Positions 53,022-62,950 are shown, numbered from the stretch's first letter. The stretch: 64,000 nt of DNA from Deltaproteobacteria bacterium (GCA_025363655.1 JANYDK010000092.1:1-64000), one strand, 5' to 3'. The notes: a model not told the origin generated them from the letters alone. Numbers and translations are program-made.

Positions 53022-54308
53022 ATGAAGTCGGCTCGCTTGGCTTGGCTCTCTCTCTTCGGCGTCGTCCTCGGCGGATGCAGCAGCAAATCCGACGGCGCTA
53101 CGCCGAGCGATTCCGGCACGGATCTCGGTCTCACCGACGTCTCTGCAGATTCTGCAGAGGAGCCCGACGAAGACACCGCACCGCCGCCGTGCCTCGCGGC
53201 CGTCGACAAAGGTCCGTGGTCGCTGGCGATCGACGGCACCTCGGCGAAGGTTCGTTGGGAGTCGTGCTTCGAGAAAGCCGGCGTGCTCACGTTCGTCGCC
53301 GAGGGAACGACGACCAAGACGACCGCGACCGCGACGGTGAAGAAGACGGTGATCACCGAGACCAACGAGCAACCGCTGCTCGGCGACGCCGACTTCGCCG
53401 GCACCTACTACATGAACGAGGTCGCGCTCACCGGGCTCGCGCCGTCGACCTGTTACACCTATTCGATCGACGTCGACGTCACCGCGACGGGCCGGCTCTG
53501 CACCGCGCGCAAGCCGGGCGAATCGATCACGTTCATGGCCCTCGCCGACACCGATCCGGGGCTCTCGGTGACGCCGGCGATGATCGCCAAGGCCTACGAA
53601 GCGAAGCCCGACTTCACCGTCCACGCCGGCGACGTGCAGTACTACTCGTCGTACTTCGAGACCTACCAACTGTGGATGCAGAAGATGACGCCGATGCTGC
53701 GAAATGGCGGATTTTTCCCGGCGATCGGCAATCACGAGGACGAAAAGCCAGGCGAGCGCGTCGACTATTTCGATCGCTTCTGGGGCAACGCCGGGTTCGA
53801 CGGCACCGCCGACTACTATCGGTTCACCTCGGGCGGCGTGTGGTTCTTCTCGCTCGACACCGAGCAGTCGGTCGCGCCGTCGTCGCCGCAAGGCATCTGG
53901 CTCGCGTCGCAGCTCGTCGACGCGATGAAGCAGCCTGGGTATCGCTTCTCGATCGTCTTCCTTCATCGACCTTGGCTGACCTGCGGCGACACCGGCGACG
54001 ACCTGCCGACGCACGACGCGTGGCAGAAGGCCTTCACCGACGCCAAAGTGAAGCTGATCATCCAAGGTCACATGCACGGCTACGAGCGCTTCGACATGGG
54101 CGATCACACCGCGCTCACCGTCGCTGGCGGCGGCGGTCTCCTCGGCAACGTCGACGCCGGCAAGACGCGCAGCGAGTGCGCCAGTCGAAAGGCATCGGGC
54201 GCGTTCTTTCACACCGCGCTCATCAAGATCGACGCGACGACCCTCAGCGGCACGGTCACCGACGACAAGGGCGCCGTGCGTGACACGTTCTCGATGACGG
54301 TGCCGTAG
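53022..54308 (+). CDS. Purple-acid-phosphatase-like metallophosphoesterase lipoprotein
   Basis: Signal peptide ending VLGGC gives lipidated Cys19, then an acidic linker. Residues 65-160 are an FN3-like N-terminal domain and the rest a metallophosphoesterase: GDVQYY (203-208), GNHED (236-240), a single His in FLHRPW and GHMHGYER. The first motif, usually DxG or DxH, reads DTDPG, which retains an Asp. It would hydrolyse phosphate esters in the periplasm or outside, using two metal ions. It is 22 bp after mltG and has no obvious partner. 428 aa. Confidence 0.87.
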   Translation: MKSARLAWLSLFGVVLGGCSSKSDGATPSDSGTDLGLTDVSADSAEEPDEDTAPPPCLAAVDKGPWSLAIDGTSAKVRWESCFEKAGVLTFVAEGTTTKTTATATVKKTVITETNEQPLLGDADFAGTYYMNEVALTGLAPSTCYTYSIDVDVTATGRLCTARKPGESITFMALADTDPGLSVTPAMIAKAYEAKPDFTVHAGDVQYYSSYFETYQLWMQKMTPMLRNGGFFPAIGNHEDEKPGERVDYFDRFWGNAGFDGTADYYRFTSGGVWFFSLDTEQSVAPSSPQGIWLASQLVDAMKQPGYRFSIVFLHRPWLTCGDTGDDLPTHDAWQKAFTDAKVKLIIQGHMHGYERFDMGDHTALTVAGGGGLLGNVDAGKTRSECASRKASGAFFHTALIKIDATTLSGTVTDDKGAVRDTFSMTVP

Positions 54309-54317
54309 CCGTTCAGG

Positions 54318-55004
54318 TCAGTGCCAGGTGAGGCCGACCAAGAGCGACGGCGAGACCAGGTCGAACGTCGCTTTTGCGCCTGTATCGTGGCCTTTCATGC
54401 GCAAGTGGTAGTGCACGAGGCGGACGATGGGACCAATGCTCCACTGGTCGGCGATGAACCACTCGTAGCCGACGCCGAGCATCTCGCCGAAACCGAAGCC
54501 GACTTGCCCCTCGTTGAGGTCGGTCGAGTTGACGACGCCAGCGGTGAAGAGGAGCGCGGCCTGGAAGTGCAAGCCGCCACGCGGGTTCCAGTAGCCGTCG
54601 ATGAACGGACCGATGCCGGAGATGTGATGAGCGCCGGACGTCTCCGCGCCGCGGTCGCCGACGTTCCAGGAAGGGCTCGGGACGATCATCGGGAAGGCGC
54701 CGCCGCCGATGACGAGCCCGGGTAAAATTGTCGTACCCACCGCCACCTCGCTGGCAATGTTCAAGCCCTTGACGTGAACCTTGTCGCCGCCATCGTCGCG
54801 AGAGATCGCACCGACGGTTTCACCGAGGCCGGCGCCGAGACGGAGATAGAACCCGTCGTGGGTGCGAGGCGCTTTTCCAGGCTCGGCGCTCGCGGCAGTG
54901 GTGGCCGTCGCGGCGAGCTGCTCGTCTGCACGTGAGATGGCCGTGCTGCCGAGCGAAGACGCGAGCATGAAGGCGATGACGGTGAAGCGAGACGTCCGGC
55001 TCAT
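54318..55004 (-). CDS. Outer-membrane beta-barrel protein
   Basis: 228 aa from ATG 55004, which shares its A with the kinase stop (TGATG). Signal peptide of about 26 residues (cleavage near AISRA), a linker, then GFYLRLGAGLGETVGA, ASEVAVGTTILPGLVIGGGAF and GYEWFIADQWSIGPIVRLVHYH, amphipathic strands with Gly and aromatic residues, ending in LLVGLTWH. The form is that of small eight-stranded barrels such as OmpW/OmpA-like families. It is translationally coupled to a Ser/Thr kinase gene, an unusual pairing. Confidence 0.8.
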   Translation of the reverse strand: MSRTSRFTVIAFMLASSLGSTAISRADEQLAATATTAASAEPGKAPRTHDGFYLRLGAGLGETVGAISRDDGGDKVHVKGLNIASEVAVGTTILPGLVIGGGAFPMIVPSPSWNVGDRGAETSGAHHISGIGPFIDGYWNPRGGLHFQAALLFTAGVVNSTDLNEGQVGFGFGEMLGVGYEWFIADQWSIGPIVRLVHYHLRMKGHDTGAKATFDLVSPSLLVGLTWH

Positions 55005-56743
55005 CACCACTTGGGCATCACGGACAGTTCGCCGCCGCAAGGGACCGTCACGTGTTGCGGCTTGCCCATGCTTCCGACTTTCACGACATGGGGGCCGCAG
55101 CCGAGGGTGATGGTTTTGCCGGAAACGCAGGCAAAACGGCCATCGACGAAGATGCGATGGGCCGACGCTTCGATGGGCGTATGGAGCTGCCCGGTCGTGG
55201 CCTCGTGCACGACCGCGCTGGTGCTCGCACTCGCGCTCGCTGTGGCGACGGTGGGCGTCGGTGATTTCGGAAGCGACGAAGGCGCGTGCGCTTGCCCCAG
55301 CACGTGCGGGTCGGGAATCGTCAGCGTGGTCAGCTCGATCGACGGGAGCACCGCGCCGCCCGAAGTTCGACCTTGCGCACGACTGCCGATTTGCAGCGCG
55401 TAGAAACCGCCGCCGGCGAGGGAGGCGATGAGGATGACGAAGGCGGCCCACGCCGGTCCATGCGATCGGCGGACGGTTCGCGTCGGCGCGACCGAGTGGC
55501 TGAGGGCCTGGGGCGTCGGTCGGGGCGAGAGGGCGTACGAGCCGGGCGGCGGTAGACGGGGCACCTCTGGCCTCGGCACGGTGAAAGTCGGCATGCTGTC
55601 GGGAGGGGTCTCGATCGGCTCGAGAGGATCTCCGTGCCCGCCATAGCCGCCGTAGCCGCCGTAGCCGCCGACATGTCCGCCATTCGCGACGTGCGCCACG
55701 AGCGCGATAGGTGCGCTCGATTCGCTCGATTCCGAGCGCGATTCGGAGGGGAACGCGACCGAACCGACCGCTTGAATGCGAAGCGGGGTCATCGGCGTCG
55801 AGCGAGGTGTGGTGCGCGTGAGGAGCGACGTTCGAAGCCGGAAGAGCGTGGCGACGAGCGCGTCGCGACCGACCTCGAGATCGCCGAGGTGCTGACGAAG
55901 CACGTGCTGCATGTGCTCGGCGGTCATCGCGCGCTGATCGGGATCGCGCTGGAGCGCCCGCGAGAGCGTATGCAGCAGCGCGGGCGGAAGATCGGGACGG
56001 AGGCGATGAAGCGGCTGGAGCACCGGCTCGGCCATCGCGCGCATCAGCTCGAGCTCGGGCTGGCCGCGCGGGAAGGCGGGCGTGCCGACGAGCATCTCGC
56101 GGACGACGAGCGCGCCGGCGTAGACGTCGGTGCGTGCGGTCACCGGTTCGCCGGCCACCTGCTCTGGCGCCATGTATCCGAGCGAGCCCTTGAGCGCGCC
56201 GCTCGCCGTCTCGGAGGCGCGTCCACAGACCTTGGCGAAGCCGAAATCGGCGAGCTTGGCGAAGCCGTCCCAGGGAACGAGCACGTTGCTCGGGGTGACG
56301 TCGCGGTGGATGACCGGCGCGTACTCGCCCGACTTCAAATCACGCGCGGTGTGCGCGACCGCGAGGGCACCGAAGAGTCGCGCGCCGATGTAGAGCGCGG
56401 CCGCGTCGTCGAGCCGTTCACCCGCGATGCGCAAGACGTCGAGCAGCGCCTCGAGCGGGACGCCTTCGACGTACTCGCGCACGAGGACGAGGTGACCTTG
56501 ATGCTCGAAGAAATCGTAGAGACGGACGATCGCCGGATGCTCGAGGTGCGCGCAGACCTGCGCTTCCCGCGCGAGGAGCGACGGCTCGAAATCGCAGTCG
56601 ATTTGCCGCTGCCGTTTGAGCACCACCGGCCGCTCGAAGCCGAAGGGGCCCTGCGAGACGGCGAGGAAGACGTCGTTCGTCGAGCTCGCACCGATGCGCG
56701 AGACGATGCGGTATGCACCAATCTGCGACGGGATGGGGATCAT
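55004..56743 (-). CDS. Membrane Ser/Thr protein kinase with extracytoplasmic C-terminus
   Basis: 579 aa. Kinase domain residues 10-270: catalytic Lys43 in VVLKRQ, Glu60, HRDVTPSN (146-153), DFG (166-168) and GSLGYMAPEQ. The glycine loop is degenerate: GASSTNDV has one of the usual three Gly, so ATP binding may be altered. A linker with a GGYGGYGGYGG repeat leads to one membrane helix (AWAAFVILIASLAGGGFYAL) and an outer domain of about 120 residues, part of it PEGA-like (GRFACVSGKTITLGCGPHVVKVG). ATG 56743 is used; TTG 56776 is the weaker alternative. Its stop overlaps the barrel gene. Confidence 0.9.
   Translation of the reverse strand: MIPIPSQIGAYRIVSRIGASSTNDVFLAVSQGPFGFERPVVLKRQRQIDCDFEPSLLAREAQVCAHLEHPAIVRLYDFFEHQGHLVLVREYVEGVPLEALLDVLRIAGERLDDAAALYIGARLFGALAVAHTARDLKSGEYAPVIHRDVTPSNVLVPWDGFAKLADFGFAKVCGRASETASGALKGSLGYMAPEQVAGEPVTARTDVYAGALVVREMLVGTPAFPRGQPELELMRAMAEPVLQPLHRLRPDLPPALLHTLSRALQRDPDQRAMTAEHMQHVLRQHLGDLEVGRDALVATLFRLRTSLLTRTTPRSTPMTPLRIQAVGSVAFPSESRSESSESSAPIALVAHVANGGHVGGYGGYGGYGGHGDPLEPIETPPDSMPTFTVPRPEVPRLPPPGSYALSPRPTPQALSHSVAPTRTVRRSHGPAWAAFVILIASLAGGGFYALQIGSRAQGRTSGGAVLPSIELTTLTIPDPHVLGQAHAPSSLPKSPTPTVATASASASTSAVVHEATTGQLHTPIEASAHRIFVDGRFACVSGKTITLGCGPHVVKVGSMGKPQHVTVPCGGELSVMPKW
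55638..55673. repeat. 9-bp tandem repeat in the kinase linker
   Basis: Four copies of CCGCCRTAG, the last degenerate. On the minus strand it encodes the GGYGGYGGYGG linker of the kinase. Being a multiple of three, copy change alters only linker length. Confidence 0.8.
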
Positions 56744-56844
56744 GGAGCGAAGTCGAGAGTAACGCGCGGCGCGCAAATGCGACGCTGAGATCGCGCGACG
56801 TCAGAGGCCTCGACCCTTCGTTTGATCCACATCAAAGATGCGCG

Positions 56845-59800
56845 CTAGTCGGGTACCCGGCCGCCGCGCCGCTGAAGGCCGTGCAAGCCCGGAATGAACC
56901 CGGCCTCGGCCAAAGCAGGCGCCAAGCTGGAGCGTGCAGCCGGTTCGCCGTCGATATTTCCGAGGAGAAGGGCTTTTCGCCGACCGTCGTCGACGAGCGT
57001 GGAGAGTGTCCGGCTGATCGCTCGGAGCGCTTCGGCGCGCATCGGCTCTTCGGTCGGAAGGAACGTCAGGAGCGTCTGCTCGCTGCGACCGAGGTGCGCG
57101 ACGAGCTCGCCGTCGTGGAGAATCACCATCGCGCCTGCCGAGCGTGTCGGACGCGCGCCGGTGCTCTCGGCATCGGTGCGTGTCGACGTCGGCCACGGAA
57201 GCGCAGCGCCGTATGGATTGGCCGGGTCGGTCGCCGCGAGGAGCACGTCGCGACGGACGCGCGGATCGTCGTCGCGAGGCGCTTCGCGGAGAGCACGCAG
57301 TCGCTCTACGGCGGGAGGAAGGGCGAACTGCGTCGCCCCGCGTCCAGCGACGAAATAGCCGCGACGGATGCGACCGGCTTCTTCCATGGCCTTGAGGACG
57401 TCGTAGACGGCGGCGAATCCGCCGGGCGCACCTTCGGCCGCGGCGGCTTCCCGCACGAGCACCCCGTAGCGTTCGAGGAGCGTGCGTGCGAGCGCGGCGC
57501 GACGTTCGGTGTCGGAAGGAAGCGCGTCGCCCCATCGTGACGAGCGGAGAGACCATCGACCTTCACTGCCGGGCGGTCCCGCTGCGCGCCTTGCGCGAAG
57601 GAGCGCGCCCATCGAGTCGTTGCGACGTCGCGGGCTCTCGCGTCGTTCGCCTCGCTCGCGCCCGCCGGCCCGCAGATACGAACGGAGCGGCGCCAGCGTG
57701 TCGTTGGTGACGAGGCCCGCGAAGACCAGCTCCCACAGGCCATCGACGATTTCACCGGGAAATCCGCCGATTTCGCGGGCGAGATCGGCGAAGAAGAGCG
57801 CGCCCCTCTTCGTCAGGAGCGCGTGAACGCGGGCGAGCACGCTCGTCGAATCGTCGAGCGCCTCGGGGCGAGTCGAACGCGCGAGGAGCGGCTCGTGCTC
57901 GGCGAGGTAGAGGGCGATGCGACCGTCGTTCTCGCCGAGCGGTTCGATGCCGGCCCAGACGACGTCACCGGAGGCGAGGAGCGCGTCGAGGTCCGAGGGC
58001 GAATAGCCGGGGACGCGCGCCGGCAGCACGTCCGTCTCCAGCACCGACGCGGGGATGGGCGCACCTTCGAGGCGCTCGATGGTGCCGAGGAGTTGATCGA
58101 GCGACGCGCGGCCATGAACTCGACCAGGCGTGACTCGCGCGAGCTCGTGCCATTCGACGAGAAAACGCGCGTAGGCCGCGGGCTCGACGGGCTCGGCCTC
58201 GCGCCGCGAACGGGCGAGCGAGAGTCGACGAATCGTTCGCAGGACCTCGGCGTCGCAGTATTCGACGCCGGCGCCGGGACGAGGCGCGCGAAGGAATGCC
58301 CCGGTGACCACGCGCTCACGGGCGACGAGATCGTCGAGAATGCGCGCGGCGACCGCCGGCGCGAGGGGATAGCGCGCGATGACGTCGTCGACGACGAAGG
58401 GCCCATGCGTGCGGGCGAAGCGGCCGAGCAAATCATGGAGTGGCTCACGCGTGCGCTCGAGGAACGCGTTGGGGAGGCCGCTCGGCGGAACGATCCCGAG
58501 CGCGTCGCGATAACGCGCTGCCTCTTCGGCGGCGAACGCGCGAGGGCTCGCGCCGATGTTGGCGATGACAACGCGTCGCGCCTCGACCAGCTGACGAACG
58601 TGCGCCGGCGCTGCGCTCGAATCGCTGGAACGAGCTGCGATTTCGGCCTCGGAGAGATCGCTGAGCGAGAGCAAGAGATCGTGCACCTCGTCGGCGCTGC
58701 GCGCGGGACGTCGTCCATCGAGCCGTTGCAGGCCACGTTCGCAAGACTCGAGCGCGTCGGGATCGAGGAGCTCACGCAGCTCGGCTTCCCCGAGGAGCTC
58801 ACGCAGCCGCGCGTGATCGAGGCCGAGGATTTGCGCGCGCCGCTCGGCGATGGGCGCGTCGCCGTCGTACATGAAGTTGCCGGCGTAGGCGAAGAGGAGG
58901 CTCGCGGCGAAGGGCGAGGGCACGCGCGTGTCGACGGTGACGACGCGGACGCGACGCTGTTCGATTTTCTCGAAGAGGGCGACCAGGCTCGGCAGATCGA
59001 AGACGTCGCGGAGCACCTCGCGGTAGGTCTCGAGGAGAATCGGAAAGCTGCCGTGCTGCGACGCGACGGCCAGCAAATCGCCCGCACGTTTTCGCTGCGC
59101 CCAGAGTGGCTGCCGCTTCGTCGGGTGCTTCTTCGGCAAGAGGAGCGCGCGCGCCGCGGCCTCGCGAAAGCGCGCGGCGAAGAGCGACGTCCCCGAGAGC
59201 GCGCGCACCACCTCGTCCTCGATCTCCTTCGGATCACCGAGAAATCGTGCTGTTTCCGGAGGCGTGTCGGATTCAGGGAGGCGAAAGACCATGCCGTCGT
59301 CGGACCAGACGACGTCGACCTCGCCGACCCCTTGGGCGGTGAGCCGCGCCGACACTGCCGTCGCCCACGGCGCATGCACGCGTGAGCCGAAGGGGGAGAG
59401 GATGCAGATGCGATGGTCGCCGACCTCGTCGACGAAGCGCTCGACGACGATGGTGCGATCGCTCGGGACGACGCCGGTCGCCTCACGCTGATCGCGCAGG
59501 TAGGCGACGAGATTCTGCGCCGCCCGGGTGTCGAGCGCGTGCTTCTCGTGGAGACGCTTGGTCGCGTCGGCGTCGGGCATCTCGACCAGCGCGCGCGAGA
59601 GCGCTCCGATCGCCTCCCCGAACGCGACCGGCCTCCCCGGGCGATCGCCGTGCCAAAATGGCATTTTTCCCGGCTCGCCAGGCGCGGGCGAGACCATCAC
59701 CTTGTCTTGCGTGATCTCCTCGATGCGCCACGACGAAGCCCCCAGGAGGAACACGTCGCCGACGCGCGACTCGAAGACCATCTCTTCGTCGAGCTCACCC

Positions 59801-61578
59801 ACGCGCGGGTTCTTGCGCTTGCTCGTCTCGCCCTTTCCATAGGCGCGATCCACGAGAAAGACGCCGTAGAGGCCGCGATCGGCGATGGTGCCGCCATTGA
59901 GAATCGCGAGGCGCGCTGCACCGTCACGCGCACGCAGCGTGCCCGCGAGCCGATCCCACACCAGGCGCGGCTTCAGCTCGGCGAAGGCGTCGGAGGGATA
60001 GCGGCCGGTGAGCATGTCGAGGACGCCCTCGAAGGCGCCTCGCGAGAGCTCGACGTAGGGGGCGGCACGACGCACGAGCGCGAAGAGAGCGTCGAGTTCG
60101 ATCACGCCCTCCTGCGAGGCGCAGATGGCGACCATCTGTTGGGCGAGGACGTCGAGCGCGTTGCGCGGATAGAACGTCTCTTCGACCTTGCCCGCGATCA
60201 TCTGCTCGACGGCGGCGGCACAGGCGAGCAAATCGGCTCGATATTTGGGGAAGACGACGCCCCGGGAGATCGCGCCCACCTGATGGCTGGCGCGACCGAT
60301 GCGCTGCATCGCCGAGGCGATCGACGGAGGCGCTTCGATTTGGATGACCAGATCGACGGCCCCCATGTCGATGCCGAGCTCGAGGGACGAGGTGGCGACG
60401 ATCGCCGGGAGCTCGCCGCGCTTGAGGCGATCTTCGATGGCGAGCCGTTTTTCCTTGGCGATCGAGCCATGGTGGGCAAGCGCGATCTCGACGGGAGGCG
60501 ATTCTGGTTCGGCTCCGGCGTTCGCCAACTCGTTGAGCGAGCCGGCGAGACGCTCGGCGAGACGACGGCTGTTGACGAAGACGATCGTCGAACGATGCGC
60601 GCGGATGAGCTCGAGGAGACGCGGATGGATCGCCGGCCAAATCGAGCGCCGCGCCGGAGGAGCGAGGGGATCGAGAGTCTGCTCGTGGCCATCGAGCACG
60701 TCGCCGAGGCGGCTCATGTCGTCGACCGGGACTTCGACGCGGAGATCGAAGGTCTTCTTCTCGCCGGCGTCGACGATGCTCACCGGGCGTGGCGATTTGC
60801 CATCGTGACCACCGAGGAGCCGCGCGACCTCGTCGAGCGGACGCTGCGTCGCCGAGAGACCGATGCGCTGTAGGGGCGAAAAGCCACGCTCGGCGCGCAA
60901 GGCCTCGAGGCGCTCGAGCGAGAGGAAGAGGTGCACGCCGCGCTTGGTCGGCACCATCGAGTGAATCTCGTCGATGATGACGGTGTCGATGGAAGCGAGA
61001 ATTTCCCGCGCGCGTCCGGTGAGCAACAGGTAGAGCGACTCGGGCGTGGTGATGAGGATGTCGCCCGGCGCACGTAGCATCCGCGCCCGCTCTTTTTGCG
61101 GCGTATCTCCCGTGCGGACGTCGACCTCGGGGACGTGCACCGTCAGCCCTTCAGCGGTGGCGACGGCGGCTACGCCCGCGATCGGCGCGCGCAAGTTTCG
61201 CTCGACGTCGACCGCCAGCGCCTTCAGCGGCGAGACGTAGAGCACGCGACAGCGCTTCTTCTTCTCGGGGAGCGGCTCGTGCGCGAGGCGATCGATGGCC
61301 GCGAGAAATGCGGCGAGCGTCTTGCCAGAACCGGTCGGCGCGAGCACCAACGTCGAGTCGCCGGCGACGATCGATTTCCATCCCAGCGACTGCGCGCGCG
61401 TCGGAGCGCTGAACGAGCGGAGGAACCAGCGCTGCGTCGCCGGGTGAAACTGCGCGAGCGGGTCGTCGGTCTTGCCGATCTTGCCGATCTTGCCGCCATC
61501 GCGAGTCGCCACGCCGGTAGCCTGCTTTCGGCCCACCGCGCTGTCCACTGTGCAATCACCGCTTGCCCCGACCGACAT
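56845..61578 (-). CDS. lhr: Lhr-type ATP-dependent helicase
   Basis: About 1577 aa from ATG 61578. Walker A APTGSGKT (80-87), DEIH (203-206), SAT and the later helicase motifs make a superfamily-2 motor, then a winged-helix part and the Lhr C-terminal half. Lhr moves 3' to 5' on single-stranded DNA and unwinds DNA and RNA:DNA hybrids in repair. Starts further upstream would overlap the divergent radical SAM gene; ATG 61578 leaves 28 bp between the two. The N-terminal 35 residues include GKIGKIGK from a 9-bp repeat and may not all be real. Confidence 0.93.
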   Translation of the reverse strand: MSVGASGDCTVDSAVGRKQATGVATRDGGKIGKIGKTDDPLAQFHPATQRWFLRSFSAPTRAQSLGWKSIVAGDSTLVLAPTGSGKTLAAFLAAIDRLAHEPLPEKKKRCRVLYVSPLKALAVDVERNLRAPIAGVAAVATAEGLTVHVPEVDVRTGDTPQKERARMLRAPGDILITTPESLYLLLTGRAREILASIDTVIIDEIHSMVPTKRGVHLFLSLERLEALRAERGFSPLQRIGLSATQRPLDEVARLLGGHDGKSPRPVSIVDAGEKKTFDLRVEVPVDDMSRLGDVLDGHEQTLDPLAPPARRSIWPAIHPRLLELIRAHRSTIVFVNSRRLAERLAGSLNELANAGAEPESPPVEIALAHHGSIAKEKRLAIEDRLKRGELPAIVATSSLELGIDMGAVDLVIQIEAPPSIASAMQRIGRASHQVGAISRGVVFPKYRADLLACAAAVEQMIAGKVEETFYPRNALDVLAQQMVAICASQEGVIELDALFALVRRAAPYVELSRGAFEGVLDMLTGRYPSDAFAELKPRLVWDRLAGTLRARDGAARLAILNGGTIADRGLYGVFLVDRAYGKGETSKRKNPRVGELDEEMVFESRVGDVFLLGASSWRIEEITQDKVMVSPAPGEPGKMPFWHGDRPGRPVAFGEAIGALSRALVEMPDADATKRLHEKHALDTRAAQNLVAYLRDQREATGVVPSDRTIVVERFVDEVGDHRICILSPFGSRVHAPWATAVSARLTAQGVGEVDVVWSDDGMVFRLPESDTPPETARFLGDPKEIEDEVVRALSGTSLFAARFREAAARALLLPKKHPTKRQPLWAQRKRAGDLLAVASQHGSFPILLETYREVLRDVFDLPSLVALFEKIEQRRVRVVTVDTRVPSPFAASLLFAYAGNFMYDGDAPIAERRAQILGLDHARLRELLGEAELRELLDPDALESCERGLQRLDGRRPARSADEVHDLLLSLSDLSEAEIAARSSDSSAAPAHVRQLVEARRVVIANIGASPRAFAAEEAARYRDALGIVPPSGLPNAFLERTREPLHDLLGRFARTHGPFVVDDVIARYPLAPAVAARILDDLVARERVVTGAFLRAPRPGAGVEYCDAEVLRTIRRLSLARSRREAEPVEPAAYARFLVEWHELARVTPGRVHGRASLDQLLGTIERLEGAPIPASVLETDVLPARVPGYSPSDLDALLASGDVVWAGIEPLGENDGRIALYLAEHEPLLARSTRPEALDDSTSVLARVHALLTKRGALFFADLAREIGGFPGEIVDGLWELVFAGLVTNDTLAPLRSYLRAGGRERGERRESPRRRNDSMGALLRARRAAGPPGSEGRWSLRSSRWGDALPSDTERRAALARTLLERYGVLVREAAAAEGAPGGFAAVYDVLKAMEEAGRIRRGYFVAGRGATQFALPPAVERLRALREAPRDDDPRVRRDVLLAATDPANPYGAALPWPTSTRTDAESTGARPTRSAGAMVILHDGELVAHLGRSEQTLLTFLPTEEPMRAEALRAISRTLSTLVDDGRRKALLLGNIDGEPAARSSLAPALAEAGFIPGLHGLQRRGGRVPD
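61471..61497. repeat. 9-bp tandem repeat at the lhr 5' end
   Basis: Three copies of CTTGCCGAT, the last ending CC. On the minus strand they encode the GKIGKIGK segment at the start of Lhr. Confidence 0.75.
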
Positions 61579-61606
61579 GCGGGGTAGCGTGAAGACACTT
61601 CCTCGA

Positions 61607-62950
61607 ATGCGCGTCCTCCTCGTCTCCGCCAACCGCGAGCAGCTCCCCTCGCCCGTCGTTCCGCTCGGCGTGCTCTCGGTGGCCGCGGCGGTGCGCGCAC
61701 GTCACGAGGTGCGCGTCGTCGACTTGTGCTTCGAGGACGAACCGCACGCCGCCGTGCACGCGGCGATCGACGACTTCGATCCCGAGGTGATCGGCGTCGG
61801 GCTGCGCAACCTCCACTCCAACGCCTACGACGGCTGCGAGATGCTCCTCGCCACCTACGGCGCGCTCGTCGCTGCCATTCGCGCGAAAAGCCGCGCCGTC
61901 ATCGTCCTCGGCGGCGCCGGTTTCTCGCTGCAACCGACGCGGCTGGTCGAGCTGCTCGGCGCCGATCACGGCGTCGTCGGCGAAGGAGAGCGCGCGTTCG
62001 CTCGTCTCGTCGATGCCCTCGCTGCCGGGGAGACTCCGCCGCGGCTGCTCCATGGCGAGGCCTCGCTCGCGAGCCCGACAGGGGAAATCAGGCTCTTGCG
62101 CACATCGCAGATTCGCAGCGACCTCGATCTCCTGGCGGCGCCCGCGCGTGATCTGGTCGATCCGCGCTACTACGCGTTCGACGGCACCGACAACGTACAG
62201 ACGAAGCGTGGCTGCGCCTTCTCCTGCGCGTACTGCGACTACCCCGACCTCGAAGGCCGCAAGGTGCGCGTACGAAGCCCCGCCGCCATCGCCGACGAGG
62301 TCGCAGGGCGCGCGAAAATCCCCGGAATCACCCACGCATTCTTCGTCGACAGCGTCTTCAACGTGCCGCCCGGGCACGCGCTGGCGGTCTGCGAAGAGCT
62401 CATCGCACGCGGCTCACCGCTGCCCTGGGTCTGCTACGGCTCACCGGTCGCGTTCGACGACAAGTTGGTGGCGGCGATGGCGCGCGCCGGTTGCCAAGGC
62501 GTCGAAATCGGCTCCGACAGCGGCACCGAAACGATGTTGAAGCGCCTGCGAAAGCCCTTCACGCTCGCCGACGTCGTCCGCACGCGGGAGCTCTTCGTCG
62601 AGCACGGCATCCTCGACGCGCACACCTTCGTCCTCGGCGCGATGGACGAGACGGTCGAGGAAGCACGCGAGACCCTCGCCTTCGTCGATCGCCTCGATCC
62701 CGACATCGCCGTCTTCATCGTCTTCATGGAAGATCGCGAATCACACACGATTTCTCGAGCAAAACACCGCGCAGCGCTGCTCGCGATGCTCGCCGAAGAG
62801 GCGCCCAAGCGCCCTGGGTGGGTCGTCCCCGAGCTCGGCGTCCGCTTCGGCGCCAAGCTGACCAAGCTCGTCCTCCGTCAGAAACTGCGCGGGCCGAGCT
62901 GGCTCCACCTCGCCAGGCGACGACGAGCCAGCGTGGTCGCCGCCGAGTAG
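61607..62950 (+). CDS. B12-binding radical SAM protein
   Basis: 447 aa. The first 140 residues are a cobalamin-binding Rossmann domain of the type at the front of many radical SAM enzymes (LLVSANREQLPSPVVPLGVLSV, GGAGFSLQPTRLVE, HGVVGEGERAF). The iron-sulfur site CxxxCxxC is Cys203, Cys207 and Cys210 in GCAFSCAYC. This B12-radical SAM class carries out methylations and ring or skeleton changes in many pathways; the substrate cannot be assigned. ATG 61607 gives the usual start at the first strand. It is divergent from lhr with 28 bp between starts. Confidence 0.9.
   Translation: MRVLLVSANREQLPSPVVPLGVLSVAAAVRARHEVRVVDLCFEDEPHAAVHAAIDDFDPEVIGVGLRNLHSNAYDGCEMLLATYGALVAAIRAKSRAVIVLGGAGFSLQPTRLVELLGADHGVVGEGERAFARLVDALAAGETPPRLLHGEASLASPTGEIRLLRTSQIRSDLDLLAAPARDLVDPRYYAFDGTDNVQTKRGCAFSCAYCDYPDLEGRKVRVRSPAAIADEVAGRAKIPGITHAFFVDSVFNVPPGHALAVCEELIARGSPLPWVCYGSPVAFDDKLVAAMARAGCQGVEIGSDSGTETMLKRLRKPFTLADVVRTRELFVEHGILDAHTFVLGAMDETVEEARETLAFVDRLDPDIAVFIVFMEDRESHTISRAKHRAALLAMLAEEAPKRPGWVVPELGVRFGAKLTKLVLRQKLRGPSWLHLARRRRASVVAAE

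Noticed and set aside
55637-55680. Glycine/tyrosine repeat as a CRISPR-like array
   Set aside because: Units are only 9 bp with no spacers; it is a coding linker repeat.
57823-59385. 520-codon open frame on the plus strand
   Set aside because: Antisense shadow of lhr; the translation has no recognisable motif while the minus strand carries helicase sequence.
61566-61584. CCCCG...CGGGG inverted repeat over the lhr start
   Set aside because: Short arms of pure G/C in a GC-rich genome, likely by chance.
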